From JAAYBF01 sp963715445 (GTDB lineage: Bacteria; Actinomycetota; Thermoleophilia; Solirubrobacterales; Thermoleophilaceae), in the NCBI GenBank assembly GCA_963715445.1, contig OY970240.1, positions 930,001-994,000 on the forward strand: DNA of 64,000 nucleotides, in the 5' to 3' direction. Under the pieces are notes generated by a model. It was not told the origin of the DNA, made no database searches, and saw nothing but the letters and a program-made list of their open reading frames with translations. Positions 35,046-43,173 of this stretch are shown here, one piece after another (position 1 is the stretch's first letter; each line of letters opens with the position of its first letter). Both the position numbers and the translations under genes were made by a program.

Positions 35046-35666
35046 TCAGGCGCGCGAGGGGAGCAGCTCGGGATGACGCAGCCGCAGGAGGCCGAAGGCG
35101 GCGACGGTCGCGGAGTCGGCGATCGCGCCGCTGAGGATCATCTCCTCGGCCTCGACGAGCGAGAAGCGGCCAACGCGCAGCCCCTCCTCCTCGGGCTCGA
35201 GCGCCTGCTCGCCTTGTACGAGATCAGTGGCAAGCCAGACGTCGAACGGCTGGCCGGTGATGCCGTAGGCGAAGAAGAGCCGCCCGAGCCGCTCCATCGA
35301 GCCGGCGCGCAGACCCGTCTCCTCGGCGAGCTCGCCGCGGGCCAGCTCCTCCGGGTCCGGCTGGTCCTCGCCGTCCCAGGCGCCCTGCGGCAGCTCCCAG
35401 AAGCGCGCGTCCACGGGATGGCGGTACTGCTCCACCATCACCACCTCCTGCCCGTCGATCGGCAGGACGACCGTAGCCGGCGACTTCTCGACCACGGCGT
35501 AGAGGCCCTCCGAGCCGTCGGCGCGCTCGAAGCGGTCTTCGCGCAGCCGCATCCAGCGGTTCTCGTAGACGGTGCGCGAGGCGGTTACGCGCGGTGCCGG
35601 CGCCGCATCGCCCCCGCCCACGGCCCCAGAAGGAGGCGGCGGGTCCGTGGAACCGTCGCCGCTCAC
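35046..35666 (-). CDS. Nudix hydrolase (ADP-ribose pyrophosphatase-like)
   Basis: A 206-residue Nudix protein. A proline-rich N-terminus (about 25 residues) is followed by the fold VYENRWMRLREDRFERADG and VVLPIDGQEVVMVEQYRHPV. The Nudix box is degenerate: ELPQG, then a two-residue-longer stretch and GELAEETGL, which keeps the metal-binding ELxEE but has Gly for the usual Arg. Activity toward ADP-ribose or similar is plausible but unproven. Start is GTG 35666. It begins 10 bases past the exporter permease stop, so it may be the last gene of that operon. Confidence 0.85.
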   Translation of the reverse strand: MSGDGSTDPPPPSGAVGGGDAAPAPRVTASRTVYENRWMRLREDRFERADGSEGLYAVVEKSPATVVLPIDGQEVVMVEQYRHPVDARFWELPQGAWDGEDQPDPEELARGELAEETGLRAGSMERLGRLFFAYGITGQPFDVWLATDLVQGEQALEPEEEGLRVGRFSLVEAEEMILSGAIADSATVAAFGLLRLRHPELLPSRA

Positions 35667-35676
35667 CGCTCGACCC

Positions 35677-36447
35677 TCAGGCGCTGACTGCGCGGTAGCG
35701 GCGCACCGCCAGCGGCGCGAAGATCGCGATCAGCACGAAGCACCACACGAACGCCATCCAGACGTCGGTGCCCGCCGGCGTGCCGAGCCACAGCGAGCGG
35801 ACGGCGTCCACCACCGTGGTGAAGGGGTTGGCCTCGGCGAACTGCTGCAGGCCGTCCGGCATCGATTCCGCCGGCACGAAGGCCGAGGAGGCGAAGGTGA
35901 GCGGGAAGATCGCCGTGAAGCCGATCGAGTTCGCGGTCTCCGGCGACGACGAGAACAGCCCGACGAGGGCGAAGACCCAGGAGAAGGCGTAGCCGAAGAA
36001 CAGCAGCAGCACGACGCCCAGGAGGATCTCGGGCGCGCTCGTGGTGAAGTTGAACCCGGCGATCAGGCCGACGGTCACCAGCACGGCCAGCGACAAGGCG
36101 TTCAGGAAGATGTCCGAGAAGGTGCGGCCGGCCAGCACCGCGGCGCGCGACATCGGCAGCGAGCGGAAGCGGTCGATGAGGCCCTTCTGTACGTCCTCGG
36201 ACAGCCCCAGGGCCGTGACGAACCCGCCGAAGGCGATCGACTGGACGATGATCCCCGGCATCAGGAAGTCGACGTAGTCGAACCCGGGCGTCTGGATCGC
36301 ACCGCCGAACACGTAGACGAAGAGCAGCACGAACATCACCGGCTGGATCGTGTAGGCGATCAGCAGGTCGGGCTGACGGGGGATCCGCAGCAGGTTGCGG
36401 CGAGCGAGCACCATCGTGTCGGCCACGGCCATCGAGAGCGAGCTCAT
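35677..36447 (-). CDS. ABC-2 type permease (DrrB-like)
   Basis: A 256-residue permease with six helices. N-terminal ARRNLLRIPRQPDLLIAYTI, then PVMFVLLFVYVFGG, the conserved DYVDFLMPGIIVQSIAFGG and the signature GLSEDVQKGLIDRFRSLPMSR, as in daunorubicin resistance DrrB proteins. ATG 36447 is chosen because it overlaps the ATPase stop by four bases (ATGA). Works with the adjacent ATPase to export hydrophobic compounds; cargo unknown. Confidence 0.9.
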   Translation of the reverse strand: MSSLSMAVADTMVLARRNLLRIPRQPDLLIAYTIQPVMFVLLFVYVFGGAIQTPGFDYVDFLMPGIIVQSIAFGGFVTALGLSEDVQKGLIDRFRSLPMSRAAVLAGRTFSDIFLNALSLAVLVTVGLIAGFNFTTSAPEILLGVVLLLFFGYAFSWVFALVGLFSSSPETANSIGFTAIFPLTFASSAFVPAESMPDGLQQFAEANPFTTVVDAVRSLWLGTPAGTDVWMAFVWCFVLIAIFAPLAVRRYRAVSA

Positions 36448-37427
36448 GCGGCGTGCGCCTCCTCTTCCGCCGGCGTGGAACCGTCGGCCTCCTCCGCCGC
36501 ACGGCCGGTGAGTGAGATGAACACGTCGTCGAGCGTCGGCCGGCGCAGCGCGATGTCCTGGATGCCCACCCCCGCGTCGTCGAGGCGGCGCACGGCCTCC
36601 GCGATCGCCCCGCGGCGGCTGCTGACGGGCGCGCGGACCCAGCCGTCTTCGGCCACCGGCCTCTCCGCGGATATCTCTCCCAGCGCAGTGACCGCGCGCT
36701 CGACATCGGCGCCTTCCTCCAGGTGCACCTCGAGGCGCTCGCCGCCGACACGGTCCTTGAGCGAGTCGGCGGTGCCCTCGGCGATCACGCTGCCGTGATC
36801 GATGACGACGATCTGGTCGGCGAGGCGATCGGCCTCGTCGAGGTACTGGGTCGTGAGCAGGACGGTCGTGCCGGCCGCCGTGCGCGCCTCGATCATCTCC
36901 CACATGCCGATCCGGCTGCGCGGGTCGAGACCGGTGGTGGGCTCGTCCAGGAACAGCACCGGCGGGCGGGCCACTAGCGCCGCCGCGAGATCGAGCCGCC
37001 GGCGCATGCCGCCCGAGTAGGTCTTCGCCGGGCGCTTGGCTGCGTCGGTGAGCTCGAAGCGCTCCAGCAGCTCGTCCGCGCGCGTGCGCGCGACTTCGCG
37101 ACCGAGGTGGTAGAGCCGGCCGACCATCTCGAGGTTCTCCTTGCCGGTCAGGTTCTCGTCGACCGCCGCGTACTGCCCGGCGAGGCCGATCTGCGAGCGC
37201 AGCGCCGCCGCGTCCTTGACCACGTCGAGCCCCGCCACCATCGCGCGGCCGCCATCGGGCTGCAGCAGCGTCGTGAGGATCCTCACCGCCGTCGTCTTGC
37301 CGGCGCCGTTGGGCCCCAGGACCGCGAGCACGGTTCCCTCCTCCGCGGCGAGGTTCAGCCCGCAGAGAGCCTTCGTCTCCTTGAAGGACTTGTGAAGATC
37401 CTCGGCGAGGATCGCAGGGGAACTCAA
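36444..37427 (-). CDS. ABC transporter ATP-binding protein (DrrA-like)
   Basis: A 327-residue ATPase. Walker A GPNGAGKTTAVR, Q-loop region IGLAGQYAAVDENLTG, signature TYSGGMRRRLDLA, Walker B VLFLDEPTTGLD and H-loop region LLTTQYLDEADRLAD are intact. The DrrA-type C-terminal domain (ALRRPTLDDVFISLTG) follows, then an acidic Glu/Ala tail. It starts with TTG 37427, preceded by AGAGG. It overlaps the permease start by four bases, so the two subunits are coupled. Regulation not visible. Confidence 0.92.
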   Translation of the reverse strand: MSSPAILAEDLHKSFKETKALCGLNLAAEEGTVLAVLGPNGAGKTTAVRILTTLLQPDGGRAMVAGLDVVKDAAALRSQIGLAGQYAAVDENLTGKENLEMVGRLYHLGREVARTRADELLERFELTDAAKRPAKTYSGGMRRRLDLAAALVARPPVLFLDEPTTGLDPRSRIGMWEMIEARTAAGTTVLLTTQYLDEADRLADQIVVIDHGSVIAEGTADSLKDRVGGERLEVHLEEGADVERAVTALGEISAERPVAEDGWVRAPVSSRRGAIAEAVRRLDDAGVGIQDIALRRPTLDDVFISLTGRAAEEADGSTPAEEEAHAA

Positions 37428-37467
37428 GACAACCTCTTCAGTCGGGGCAAGCGGCGAGACAAGCTAG

Positions 37468-37556
37468 CGGAGAGGGCGGGATTCGAACCCGCGAGAGGGC
37501 TTGCGCCCCCTACTCGCTTAGCAGGCGAGTGCCTTCAGCCACTCGGCCACCTCTCC
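37468..37556 (-). tRNA. tRNA-Ser (anticodon GCT)
   Basis: An 89-base class II tRNA on the minus strand. Acceptor GGAGAGG pairs with the 3' CCTCTCC; the anticodon loop reads CTGCTAA; the long variable arm is GTAGGGGGCGCAAGCCCTCTC and the T-loop GTTCGAATC. No CCA encoded. It reads AGC/AGU codons. It lies between the DrrA-like and LmeA-like genes. Confidence 0.97.
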
Positions 37557-37632
37557 CTGGGACAGCGCCGATTGTATGCAGAGGGAGGGGTGGCGGCGCG
37601 CCGAGTGCCCCGACGCGAAAGAATGCGCCCCA

Positions 37633-38265
37633 ATGGCGAAGATCCTCGTGAGCGTCGCAGTCGCAGTGGTCGTGCTGGGAGCCGTTGCCCAGCTGGTGGT
37701 TCCCGGCTTCGTCGAGCGGCACGTCGAGTCCAACCTCCGGGAGGATCAGGAGGGCGGCACCGCAACCGTCGACGTGAAGTCGTTCCCCGTGGTGCGCCTG
37801 CTCTGGGGCAGCGGCGACCGCTTCGAGATCAGGGGGCGGAACCTGCGGCTGGACCTGACCCGGCGCAGCGACGACCCGCTCGACCGCCTCGACGGCTTCG
37901 ACGAGGTGGACATCCAGCTCGAGGACGTGATGGCCGGCCCGGTGAGCGTGCAGGAGTTCACGCTCGTGCGCGGCGAGGACGAGGACTCCTTCTACCTGCG
38001 CATGGGCGCGCAGACCACGCCGCAAGCGCTCGCGGAGGCCGCGGGCGATCAGCTCGGCGGCTCGCTCGGCGCGGCGATCGGCCGCGTGGCCGGCGAGCTG
38101 CTGCCGGACGACGGAGCGAGCCAGGTTCCCGTGTCCATGTCCGGCGAGGTCAAGCGGCCTGACGGCGGCGGCATCGACGCCAGCGGGGTCGACGCTTCCG
38201 TGGCGGGCATCCCCGCCGGGCCGTTCGCCGAGATGATGGTCCAGGCCGTGCTCGAGCGCCTCTAG
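37633..38265 (+). CDS. LmeA family (DUF2993) phospholipid-binding protein
   Basis: A 210-residue protein. An N-terminal helix (about 4-22, ILVSVAVAVVVLGAVAQLVV) anchors or secretes it. The DUF2993 domain follows with FVERHVESNLR, VDVKSFPVVRLLWG, the internal DEVDIQLEDV and a C-terminal GEVKRPDGG / IPAGPFAEMM pair. In mycobacteria LmeA binds phosphatidylinositol and helps lipomannan elongation; the same role here is possible but unproven. ATG 37633. It is convergent with the alkyltransferase gene (four-base overlap of the stops). Confidence 0.85.
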   Translation: MAKILVSVAVAVVVLGAVAQLVVPGFVERHVESNLREDQEGGTATVDVKSFPVVRLLWGSGDRFEIRGRNLRLDLTRRSDDPLDRLDGFDEVDIQLEDVMAGPVSVQEFTLVRGEDEDSFYLRMGAQTTPQALAEAAGDQLGGSLGAAIGRVAGELLPDDGASQVPVSMSGEVKRPDGGGIDASGVDASVAGIPAGPFAEMMVQAVLERL

Positions 38266-38897
38266 GCGCCCGGGCTCCGCGGCCTGTCCTGCCCCTGCTC
38301 GAGCGCGAGCAGGAACTCCTTGCGCTCAACGCCTCCGGTGTAGCCGCCGAGGCCCCCGCCGGTGGCCAGGACGCGATGGCACGGCACGACCACCGGGATC
38401 GGGTTCGAGCCCAGCCCGTTGCCCGCGGCCCGCACCGCCGCCGCGTTGCCCGCGCGCTCGGCCACGTCCCGGTAGGTGACCGTCTCGCCGTAGCCCACCT
38501 TCGCCGTTGCGCGCAGCACGCGCTCGAAGAAGCCGCGCGTCAGCTGCCAGTCGATCGGCACCTCGAACACCTCCCGCCGGCCCTCGAAGTACTCGTCGAG
38601 CTCGCGGCGCACCGGGTCGAGACGCGCGGGCGCCTCGAGCACGCGCGGAGAGATCTTGGCCGCGAGCCTCTCGAGCACCACGTCCAGCGGATGCTCGGGA
38701 TAGGCGAGGTACACGAGGCCGCGCGCCGTCGCGGCCACGGTGAGGGCGCCGAGGGGAGAGTCGGCCTGCGCGTACGCGACGTCCACCAGGCCCTCGTCGA
38801 GCGCCCTGCTCGCCACCGCCTCACGGACTCGCGCCGACGGCCCGGCCGTCGTCGCCCTGCCGCTCGCGCGGCGCAGCTCCTGCTCCAAATCGCTCAT
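38262..38897 (-). CDS. ogt: O6-methylguanine-DNA methyltransferase with N-terminal extension
   Basis: A 211-residue protein. The C-terminal two-thirds is a methyltransferase of the Ogt/Ada-C type: an RNase-H-like N-domain (about 50-125) and a DNA-binding catalytic domain with GNGLGSNPIPVVVPCHRVL, the active-site Cys in PCHRV. It transfers alkyl groups from DNA to itself. About 42 residues before the N-domain (LEQELRRASGRATT.., VREAVASRAL) are not part of Ogt and are helical. ATG 38897 overlaps the ECF sigma stop by four bases, so the two are made together. An anti-sigma role for the extension is speculation. Confidence 0.9.
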   Translation of the reverse strand: MSDLEQELRRASGRATTAGPSARVREAVASRALDEGLVDVAYAQADSPLGALTVAATARGLVYLAYPEHPLDVVLERLAAKISPRVLEAPARLDPVRRELDEYFEGRREVFEVPIDWQLTRGFFERVLRATAKVGYGETVTYRDVAERAGNAAAVRAAGNGLGSNPIPVVVPCHRVLATGGGLGGYTGGVERKEFLLALEQGQDRPRSPGA

Positions 38898-39391
38898 CTC
38901 GCCACCTCCCTGCTGATCCGACTTCCCGGCCATTCCTCGCGCAGGCGCGCGAGGCCCTCGTGGACATTGCGCCGCGCCGCATCCTGCGAGCAGTCGAGCG
39001 CGGCCCCCACCTCCTCGTAGGAGAGGTCCGCCACGGTTCGCAGGAACACCGCCGTTCGCTGCTTGTGGGGCAGCGCCCGCACGAGCGCCCACAGCTCCGG
39101 CTCGCCATCGGCCGCCTGCGGTGCGGGCACCGGCTCCTCCGGCAACCGCTCCGCCGGCACCGGCCGGCGGCCCTTGGCACGGTGGGCGTCGAGCGCCTTG
39201 CGCTGCGCGATCCGCAGCAGCCAGGCACGCAGGTTGTCAGCGTGGTCGAGGCGCGGGTAGGCCCGCAGCGCGGCGATGCACGTGTCCTGAAAGCAGTCGT
39301 CGGCATCCACCGGCCCGACGGCGGCCACGAGGAAGCGGTGCACCATCGCGCTGTGCTCGTCGAGCAGTACCTGGAACGGCGGCAGGGTCAC
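38894..39391 (-). CDS. ECF-type RNA polymerase sigma factor
   Basis: A 165-residue sigma-70 family factor with only regions 2 and 4. Region 2 is LLDEHSAMVHRFLVAAVG, then DADDCFQDTCIAALRAYP and the NLRAWLLRIAQRKALDAHR stretch. Region 4 is RALPHKQRTAVFLRTVADLS, then YEEVGAALDCSQDAARRNVH. The starting GTG 39391 is three bases after the L,D-transpeptidase stop. It overlaps the alkyltransferase start. No zinc-binding anti-sigma gene is adjacent, so control must come from one of the two neighbours or elsewhere. Confidence 0.9.
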   Translation of the reverse strand: MTLPPFQVLLDEHSAMVHRFLVAAVGPVDADDCFQDTCIAALRAYPRLDHADNLRAWLLRIAQRKALDAHRAKGRRPVPAERLPEEPVPAPQAADGEPELWALVRALPHKQRTAVFLRTVADLSYEEVGAALDCSQDAARRNVHEGLARLREEWPGSRISREVAR

Positions 39392-39394
39392 ACC

Positions 39395-40813
39395 CTATGA
39401 ACGCCGCTTGCGCCCGCCCCGTGAGATCTCTCGGCGGGCGGGCCCGCCCTCCTCGATGAAGACCGGCGTCCCGAGCGGCACGGCGTTCATCAGCCAGCGC
39501 ACATTGTCGGGATGGGCGCGCAGGCAGCCGAGGCTCACCGGCTGGCCGAGGCCGGACAGGTCCCTCGTGGCGTGGATCGCGAGGCGATCTCCACCCGGCC
39601 AGCCTTCGGGAAGCTTGGTCTGGTGCCCGGTGAGGGCGAGCACGCAGCAGCCGTAGGGCGAGCCCTCGTCGGACACCTTGAGCTTGTCGGTCACCGCGAA
39701 CTGACCGGTGGGCGTCGGGTGGTCCGCGCGCCCGATGCCGATCTGCATCCGCTTGATCACGTCACCGTCGCGCTCCACGGTCAGCTCTCGCTTGGCGAGG
39801 TCCGCCCTGATCGCCCATGAGACGGTGCTGAGCCGCTCCACCTTGTCGTCCCTGATCCAGCCCACCTCGCCGTTGTCGAGCTCGGGAACGAGCACCGCGA
39901 GCCAATCCCCTCGCCGCTCGACCACGCTCAGGACCCGTGGCGAGCCCCAGTCGGTCTTGCTCCCTATCCGCACCGAGGGCTCTCCTGCCGGCTCCTCGTA
40001 GAGCACGCTCGAGCCTCCGAGGATCACGATCGGATAGTGGTTGACGCTCTCCGGATCGGTGGGGAAGGGATCTCCGATCGCCTGTCGCTCGGGCACGAAC
40101 GGACGGGCTGCGGAGTCCTCCTCGGATGGCCCGCTGCCCCCCGCCTTGTCGCCCAGCAGCAGTACCCCGACCAGGCCGGTGGCCATGATCAGGGCTACCG
40201 CGAGCGACGCGACGAGCTGCCATTGCATAGGACGGCTCGGCTGCGCCGGGCTCGGGCCTTTGCCTCTCGCGTCCGATCCTGAGGGGGGTGCTTCCTCCTT
40301 GGCCGACGGCGCGAGCATTCCGAGGACGGGCGGGCGCTCCTCGTCCTCGTCCGGCTCGGATGCGCCGACCTGCTCACGGCGCTGAACGCGCGCCGAAGGT
40401 TCGGGCGGGCTATCGGCCTCCGCTGGAGGCTCGGACGCGCTCTCAGGCTCCTCCGCCGGGGGCGCGGCCGCCGCCGGCACGGGGGTCTCCGCGGGGGGTG
40501 TCGAGCTCTCCGCCGCCGGCGTCGGGGCTCCCGGCTGCTCGAGGGCGGTCGAGGGCGGGAGCAGCTCCCACGTGTCCTTGTCGAGCAGAGCCGTGAGCAC
40601 GTGGCCGAGATCGGCGCCACGCTGCACCCCGAGATCCTCGGAGAGCTGCTCCACGGCCGCCGCGCGCATGCGCGCCACGTCCTTGGGCTCGCAGGCGAAC
40701 ACCGCCGCGAGATCGGCATCGGGAACGTGCCGGCGCAGGGAGTAGTCGAGCACCTCGCGGGAGCGCGGATCCAAGCGGCCAATGGCCTCGGCTAGCTGTT
40801 TGCGTTCGATCAT
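39395..40813 (-). CDS. Membrane L,D-transpeptidase with cytoplasmic sigma-region-4-like domain
   Basis: A 472-residue protein. Residues 10-62 (IGRLDPRSREVLDYSLRRHV, then LAAVFACEPKDVARMRAAAV) read like a sigma-70 region 4 helix-turn-helix. A long Pro/Glu/Ala/Ser-rich linker leads to one TM helix (about 198-221), then an SH3-like domain (about 245-330) and a YkuD domain (about 335-465) with IHATRDLS and the catalytic VSLGCLRAH. The enzyme should cross-link peptidoglycan 3-3 outside the membrane while the head stays inside. It is the first gene of a three-gene unit with an ECF sigma factor and alkyltransferase. No anti-sigma zinc motif is seen. Confidence 0.85.
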   Translation of the reverse strand: MIERKQLAEAIGRLDPRSREVLDYSLRRHVPDADLAAVFACEPKDVARMRAAAVEQLSEDLGVQRGADLGHVLTALLDKDTWELLPPSTALEQPGAPTPAAESSTPPAETPVPAAAAPPAEEPESASEPPAEADSPPEPSARVQRREQVGASEPDEDEERPPVLGMLAPSAKEEAPPSGSDARGKGPSPAQPSRPMQWQLVASLAVALIMATGLVGVLLLGDKAGGSGPSEEDSAARPFVPERQAIGDPFPTDPESVNHYPIVILGGSSVLYEEPAGEPSVRIGSKTDWGSPRVLSVVERRGDWLAVLVPELDNGEVGWIRDDKVERLSTVSWAIRADLAKRELTVERDGDVIKRMQIGIGRADHPTPTGQFAVTDKLKVSDEGSPYGCCVLALTGHQTKLPEGWPGGDRLAIHATRDLSGLGQPVSLGCLRAHPDNVRWLMNAVPLGTPVFIEEGGPARREISRGGRKRRS

Positions 40814-40945
40814 GGGAAGGCAGGCACGCTCGGGACAGCGCGCTCAATGCTTCATGGGCTGCGGCCCAGAGTACTCAGCGGACCCCACGGAATCGGCTCA
40901 GAGCGCTTGGGAACTGCTCATCCGTGACGCATGAGGGGGCCGAAG

Positions 40946-41032
40946 CGGAGGGGGCGGGATTCGAACCCGCGGTGGACTTGCGCCCACTCCGGTTTTCAAG
41001 ACCGGTGCATTCAACCGCTCTGCCACCCCTCC
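40946..41032 (-). tRNA. tRNA-Ser (anticodon TGA)
   Basis: An 87-base class II tRNA on the minus strand. Acceptor GGAGGGG pairs with CCCCTCC. The anticodon loop CTTGAAA is closed by CCGGT/ACCGG. The long variable arm and T-loop GTTCGAATC are present. No CCA encoded. It reads UCA and wobble UCN codons. serS begins about 2.1 kb away. Confidence 0.97.
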
Positions 41033-41101
41033 GGGGGCGGACTGCATCCTAGGGCGCGAATTGGAGCGCGGCCAGGGGCGCTCGGATAGGCTCGCGCGAC
41101 C

Positions 41102-41584
41102 ATGAGCCACCCAAATGAAGATCTGATCCGTCGCTTCTACGAGGCGTTCGACCGCAAGGACGGCAACGCGATGGCCGCCTGCTACACGGCGGACGCCAGC
41201 TTCGAGGACCCGGTCTTCCCCGGCCTCAAGGGCAGCGAGCCGGGTCAGATGTGGCGCATGCTGACCGCGCGCGCCGCCGACCTGAAGATCGAGCTCAAGG
41301 AGCACGAGGCCGACGAGACGACCGGCAGCGCCCACTGGATCGCGACCTACACCTTCACGCAGACCGGGCGGCCCGTGGTGAACGACGTCCGCGCGACCTT
41401 CCGCTTCCGCGACGGGCTGATCGCCGAGCATCGCGACGACTTCTCCTTCTACAACTGGTCGAAGCAGGCGCTCGGAGCTCCGGGGCTGCTGCTCGGCTGG
41501 ACGCCGATCATCAAGGGCGCCACGCGCAAGAAGGCTCGCGCCGGGCTCGACGAGTTCAGCGCCGCCTCGCCCGCTTCGGCCTAG
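41102..41584 (+). CDS. SnoaL-like/NTF2-fold protein
   Basis: A 160-residue small alpha+beta-barrel protein. It opens with DLIRRFYEAFDRKDGNAMAA and YTADASFEDPVFPGLKG, then HWIATYTFTQTGRPVVNDVRA and RFRDGLIAEHRDDFSFYNWS, the typical strand pattern of the nuclear transport factor 2 superfamily (SnoaL-like). Members are varied in function (isomerases, hydrolases, polyketide cyclases), so no reaction is assigned. ATG 41102. It stands alone between tRNA-Ser and a convergent small membrane-protein gene. Confidence 0.8.
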   Translation: MSHPNEDLIRRFYEAFDRKDGNAMAACYTADASFEDPVFPGLKGSEPGQMWRMLTARAADLKIELKEHEADETTGSAHWIATYTFTQTGRPVVNDVRATFRFRDGLIAEHRDDFSFYNWSKQALGAPGLLLGWTPIIKGATRKKARAGLDEFSAASPASA

Positions 41585-41590
41585 AGCGGC

Positions 41591-41833
41591 TCAGGTAGGC
41601 ATCTTGCCGCGGCCCTTGCGGCCGGCGGCGGCGCTCTTGTTCGTGGCCTTGCGCGACGACGAGAACGGCTTGCGCGCCCACTCGCCGAGCTTGCCCGGCA
41701 GGGAGCCGCCGGCTCGCTCGCCGACCCCGAGCGTCTTGTTGACGCCGCGCTGCGGATGGCGGGACAGGCGGGGAGCCACGAAGGCCAGGATCAGCAGCAG
41801 GACACAGACGACGGCGATGGCGGCAATGAGCAT
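41591..41833 (-). CDS. Small basic membrane protein (DUF6411-like)
   Basis: An 80-residue protein: an N-terminal helix (MLIAAIAVVCVLLLILAFVA) followed by a basic tail (RLSRHPQRGV, KPFSSSRKATNK, GRKGRGKMPT). The RLSRHPQRGV motif and Ser/Lys-rich end recall a small actinobacterial family I believe is DUF6411; function is unknown. A strong GGAGG lies five bases before ATG 41833. It faces the NTF2-fold gene and lies downstream of serS on the same strand (72 bases). Confidence 0.65.
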   Translation of the reverse strand: MLIAAIAVVCVLLLILAFVAPRLSRHPQRGVNKTLGVGERAGGSLPGKLGEWARKPFSSSRKATNKSAAAGRKGRGKMPT

Positions 41834-41905
41834 TCGAACCTCCTCGGGGTTGCCGGGTCCCGTACCCCGGCGCAGGCCGTCGCAAACTGGGCGACGGCGA
41901 GGCGC

Positions 41906-43159
41906 CTAAGCGGCGCCGGCCGGCTCGATGCGAGTCGGCCCGCCGAACTCGGCCAGCGCGGCAGGCAGCTCGATGCTGCCGTCCTCCTGCTGGCCGTTCT
42001 CGACGAGGGCGATGATCGTCCGGCCGACGGCGACGGCGGTGCCGTTCAGCGTGTGCAGGTGGCGCGGACTCCCGTCGGCCGTCCGATAGCGCGCGTCGAG
42101 GCGGCGCGCCTGGTAGTCGGTCGTGTTCGAGCAGGAGGTCAGCTCGCGGTAGCGCTCCTGCCCCGGCAGCCATGCCTCGATGTCGTACTTCTTCGCGGCT
42201 GAGGAGCCCAGGTCGTTCACCGCGATGTTCACCACGCGGTAGGGGATCCCGAGGGCGACCATGATCTCCTCCTCGATCGCGAGCAGCCGCTCGTGCTCCT
42301 CGAGCGAGTCCTCGGGACGCACGAAGGCGAACATCTCGACCTTGTCGAACTGGTGCACGCGGAAGATCCCGCGCGTGTCGCGGCCGGCTGCGCCGGCCTC
42401 GCGCCGGAAGCAGGTGGAGAAGCCGGCGTAGCGGGCGGGCACATCGGCCTCGTCGAGGATCTCCCCCATGTGCAGCCCCGCCAGCGGCACCTCCGAGGTG
42501 CCGGTGAGGTAGAGGTCGTCCTCCGGGATGCGGTAGATCTGCTGCTCGGTGTCGGGCAGGAACCCGGTGCCGTAGAGGGCCTCTTCGCGGACGAGCACCG
42601 GCGGCACCACCGGCACGAAGCCCTTCTCGCCCAGCAGGCCGAGCGCCCAGCGCACCAGCGCCAGCTCCAGGAAGACCAGGTCCCCCTTCAGGTACACGAA
42701 GCGGGAGCCGGCCACGCGCGCGCCGGCCCCCAGGTCGATCAGGTCGCCCAGCAGCTCGAGGTGGTCGCGGCCCGCGGCGCCGGCCTCGCCGACCTCGCGC
42801 AAGACGGTGTCGCCGTCGGCGGCGGTCGCGTCGGGCAGGTTGGGCAGCGACGCCAGGGCCGGCTCGAGCTCCTCCTCGATCGTCTTCAGCTCGGCGTCGA
42901 GCAGCTTCTCGTGCTCGCCGACCTCCTTGACGGCGGCGATCGCCTCCGAGGCGTCCCCGCCTTCCCGCTGAAGCTCCCCGATGCGCTTGCTCGCCTCGTT
43001 CTTCTCGGCCCGCAGGCCTTCCAGCTGCGGCAGGATGGCGCGCCTGCGCTCATCCAGCTCGAGGACGCGGCCAAGCCGCTCGTCGGACCCATCGCCACGG
43101 CGCGCAAGCGCAACCCTGGCCTCGTCGGGGGCCTTCCGGATCGCTTTGAGGTCGAGCAC
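41906..43159 (-). CDS. serS: Seryl-tRNA synthetase
   Basis: A 417-residue class II aminoacyl-tRNA synthetase that charges tRNA-Ser. An N-terminal helical arm (about 30-110) is followed by motif 2, TCFRREAGAAGRDTRGIFRV, the VEMFAFV segment, and the serine-binding ELTSCSNTTDYQARRL and LNGTAVAVGRTIIALVENGQ regions (near residues 340-400). Starts with GTG 43159. Two tRNA-Ser genes, TGA and GCT anticodons, lie within 6 kb downstream on the same strand. Essential. Confidence 0.97.
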   Translation of the reverse strand: MLDLKAIRKAPDEARVALARRGDGSDERLGRVLELDERRRAILPQLEGLRAEKNEASKRIGELQREGGDASEAIAAVKEVGEHEKLLDAELKTIEEELEPALASLPNLPDATAADGDTVLREVGEAGAAGRDHLELLGDLIDLGAGARVAGSRFVYLKGDLVFLELALVRWALGLLGEKGFVPVVPPVLVREEALYGTGFLPDTEQQIYRIPEDDLYLTGTSEVPLAGLHMGEILDEADVPARYAGFSTCFRREAGAAGRDTRGIFRVHQFDKVEMFAFVRPEDSLEEHERLLAIEEEIMVALGIPYRVVNIAVNDLGSSAAKKYDIEAWLPGQERYRELTSCSNTTDYQARRLDARYRTADGSPRHLHTLNGTAVAVGRTIIALVENGQQEDGSIELPAALAEFGGPTRIEPAGAA

Positions 43160-43173
43160 GGGCCGGGTGGCCG

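Noticed and set aside
35677..36447. Upstream extension of the DrrB-like permease to about 36903
   Set aside because: The extra residues are antisense to the ATPase frame; the ATGA overlap fixes the start.
39395..39561. A separate short gene between the L,D-transpeptidase and ECF sigma genes
   Set aside because: Only three bases lie between them.
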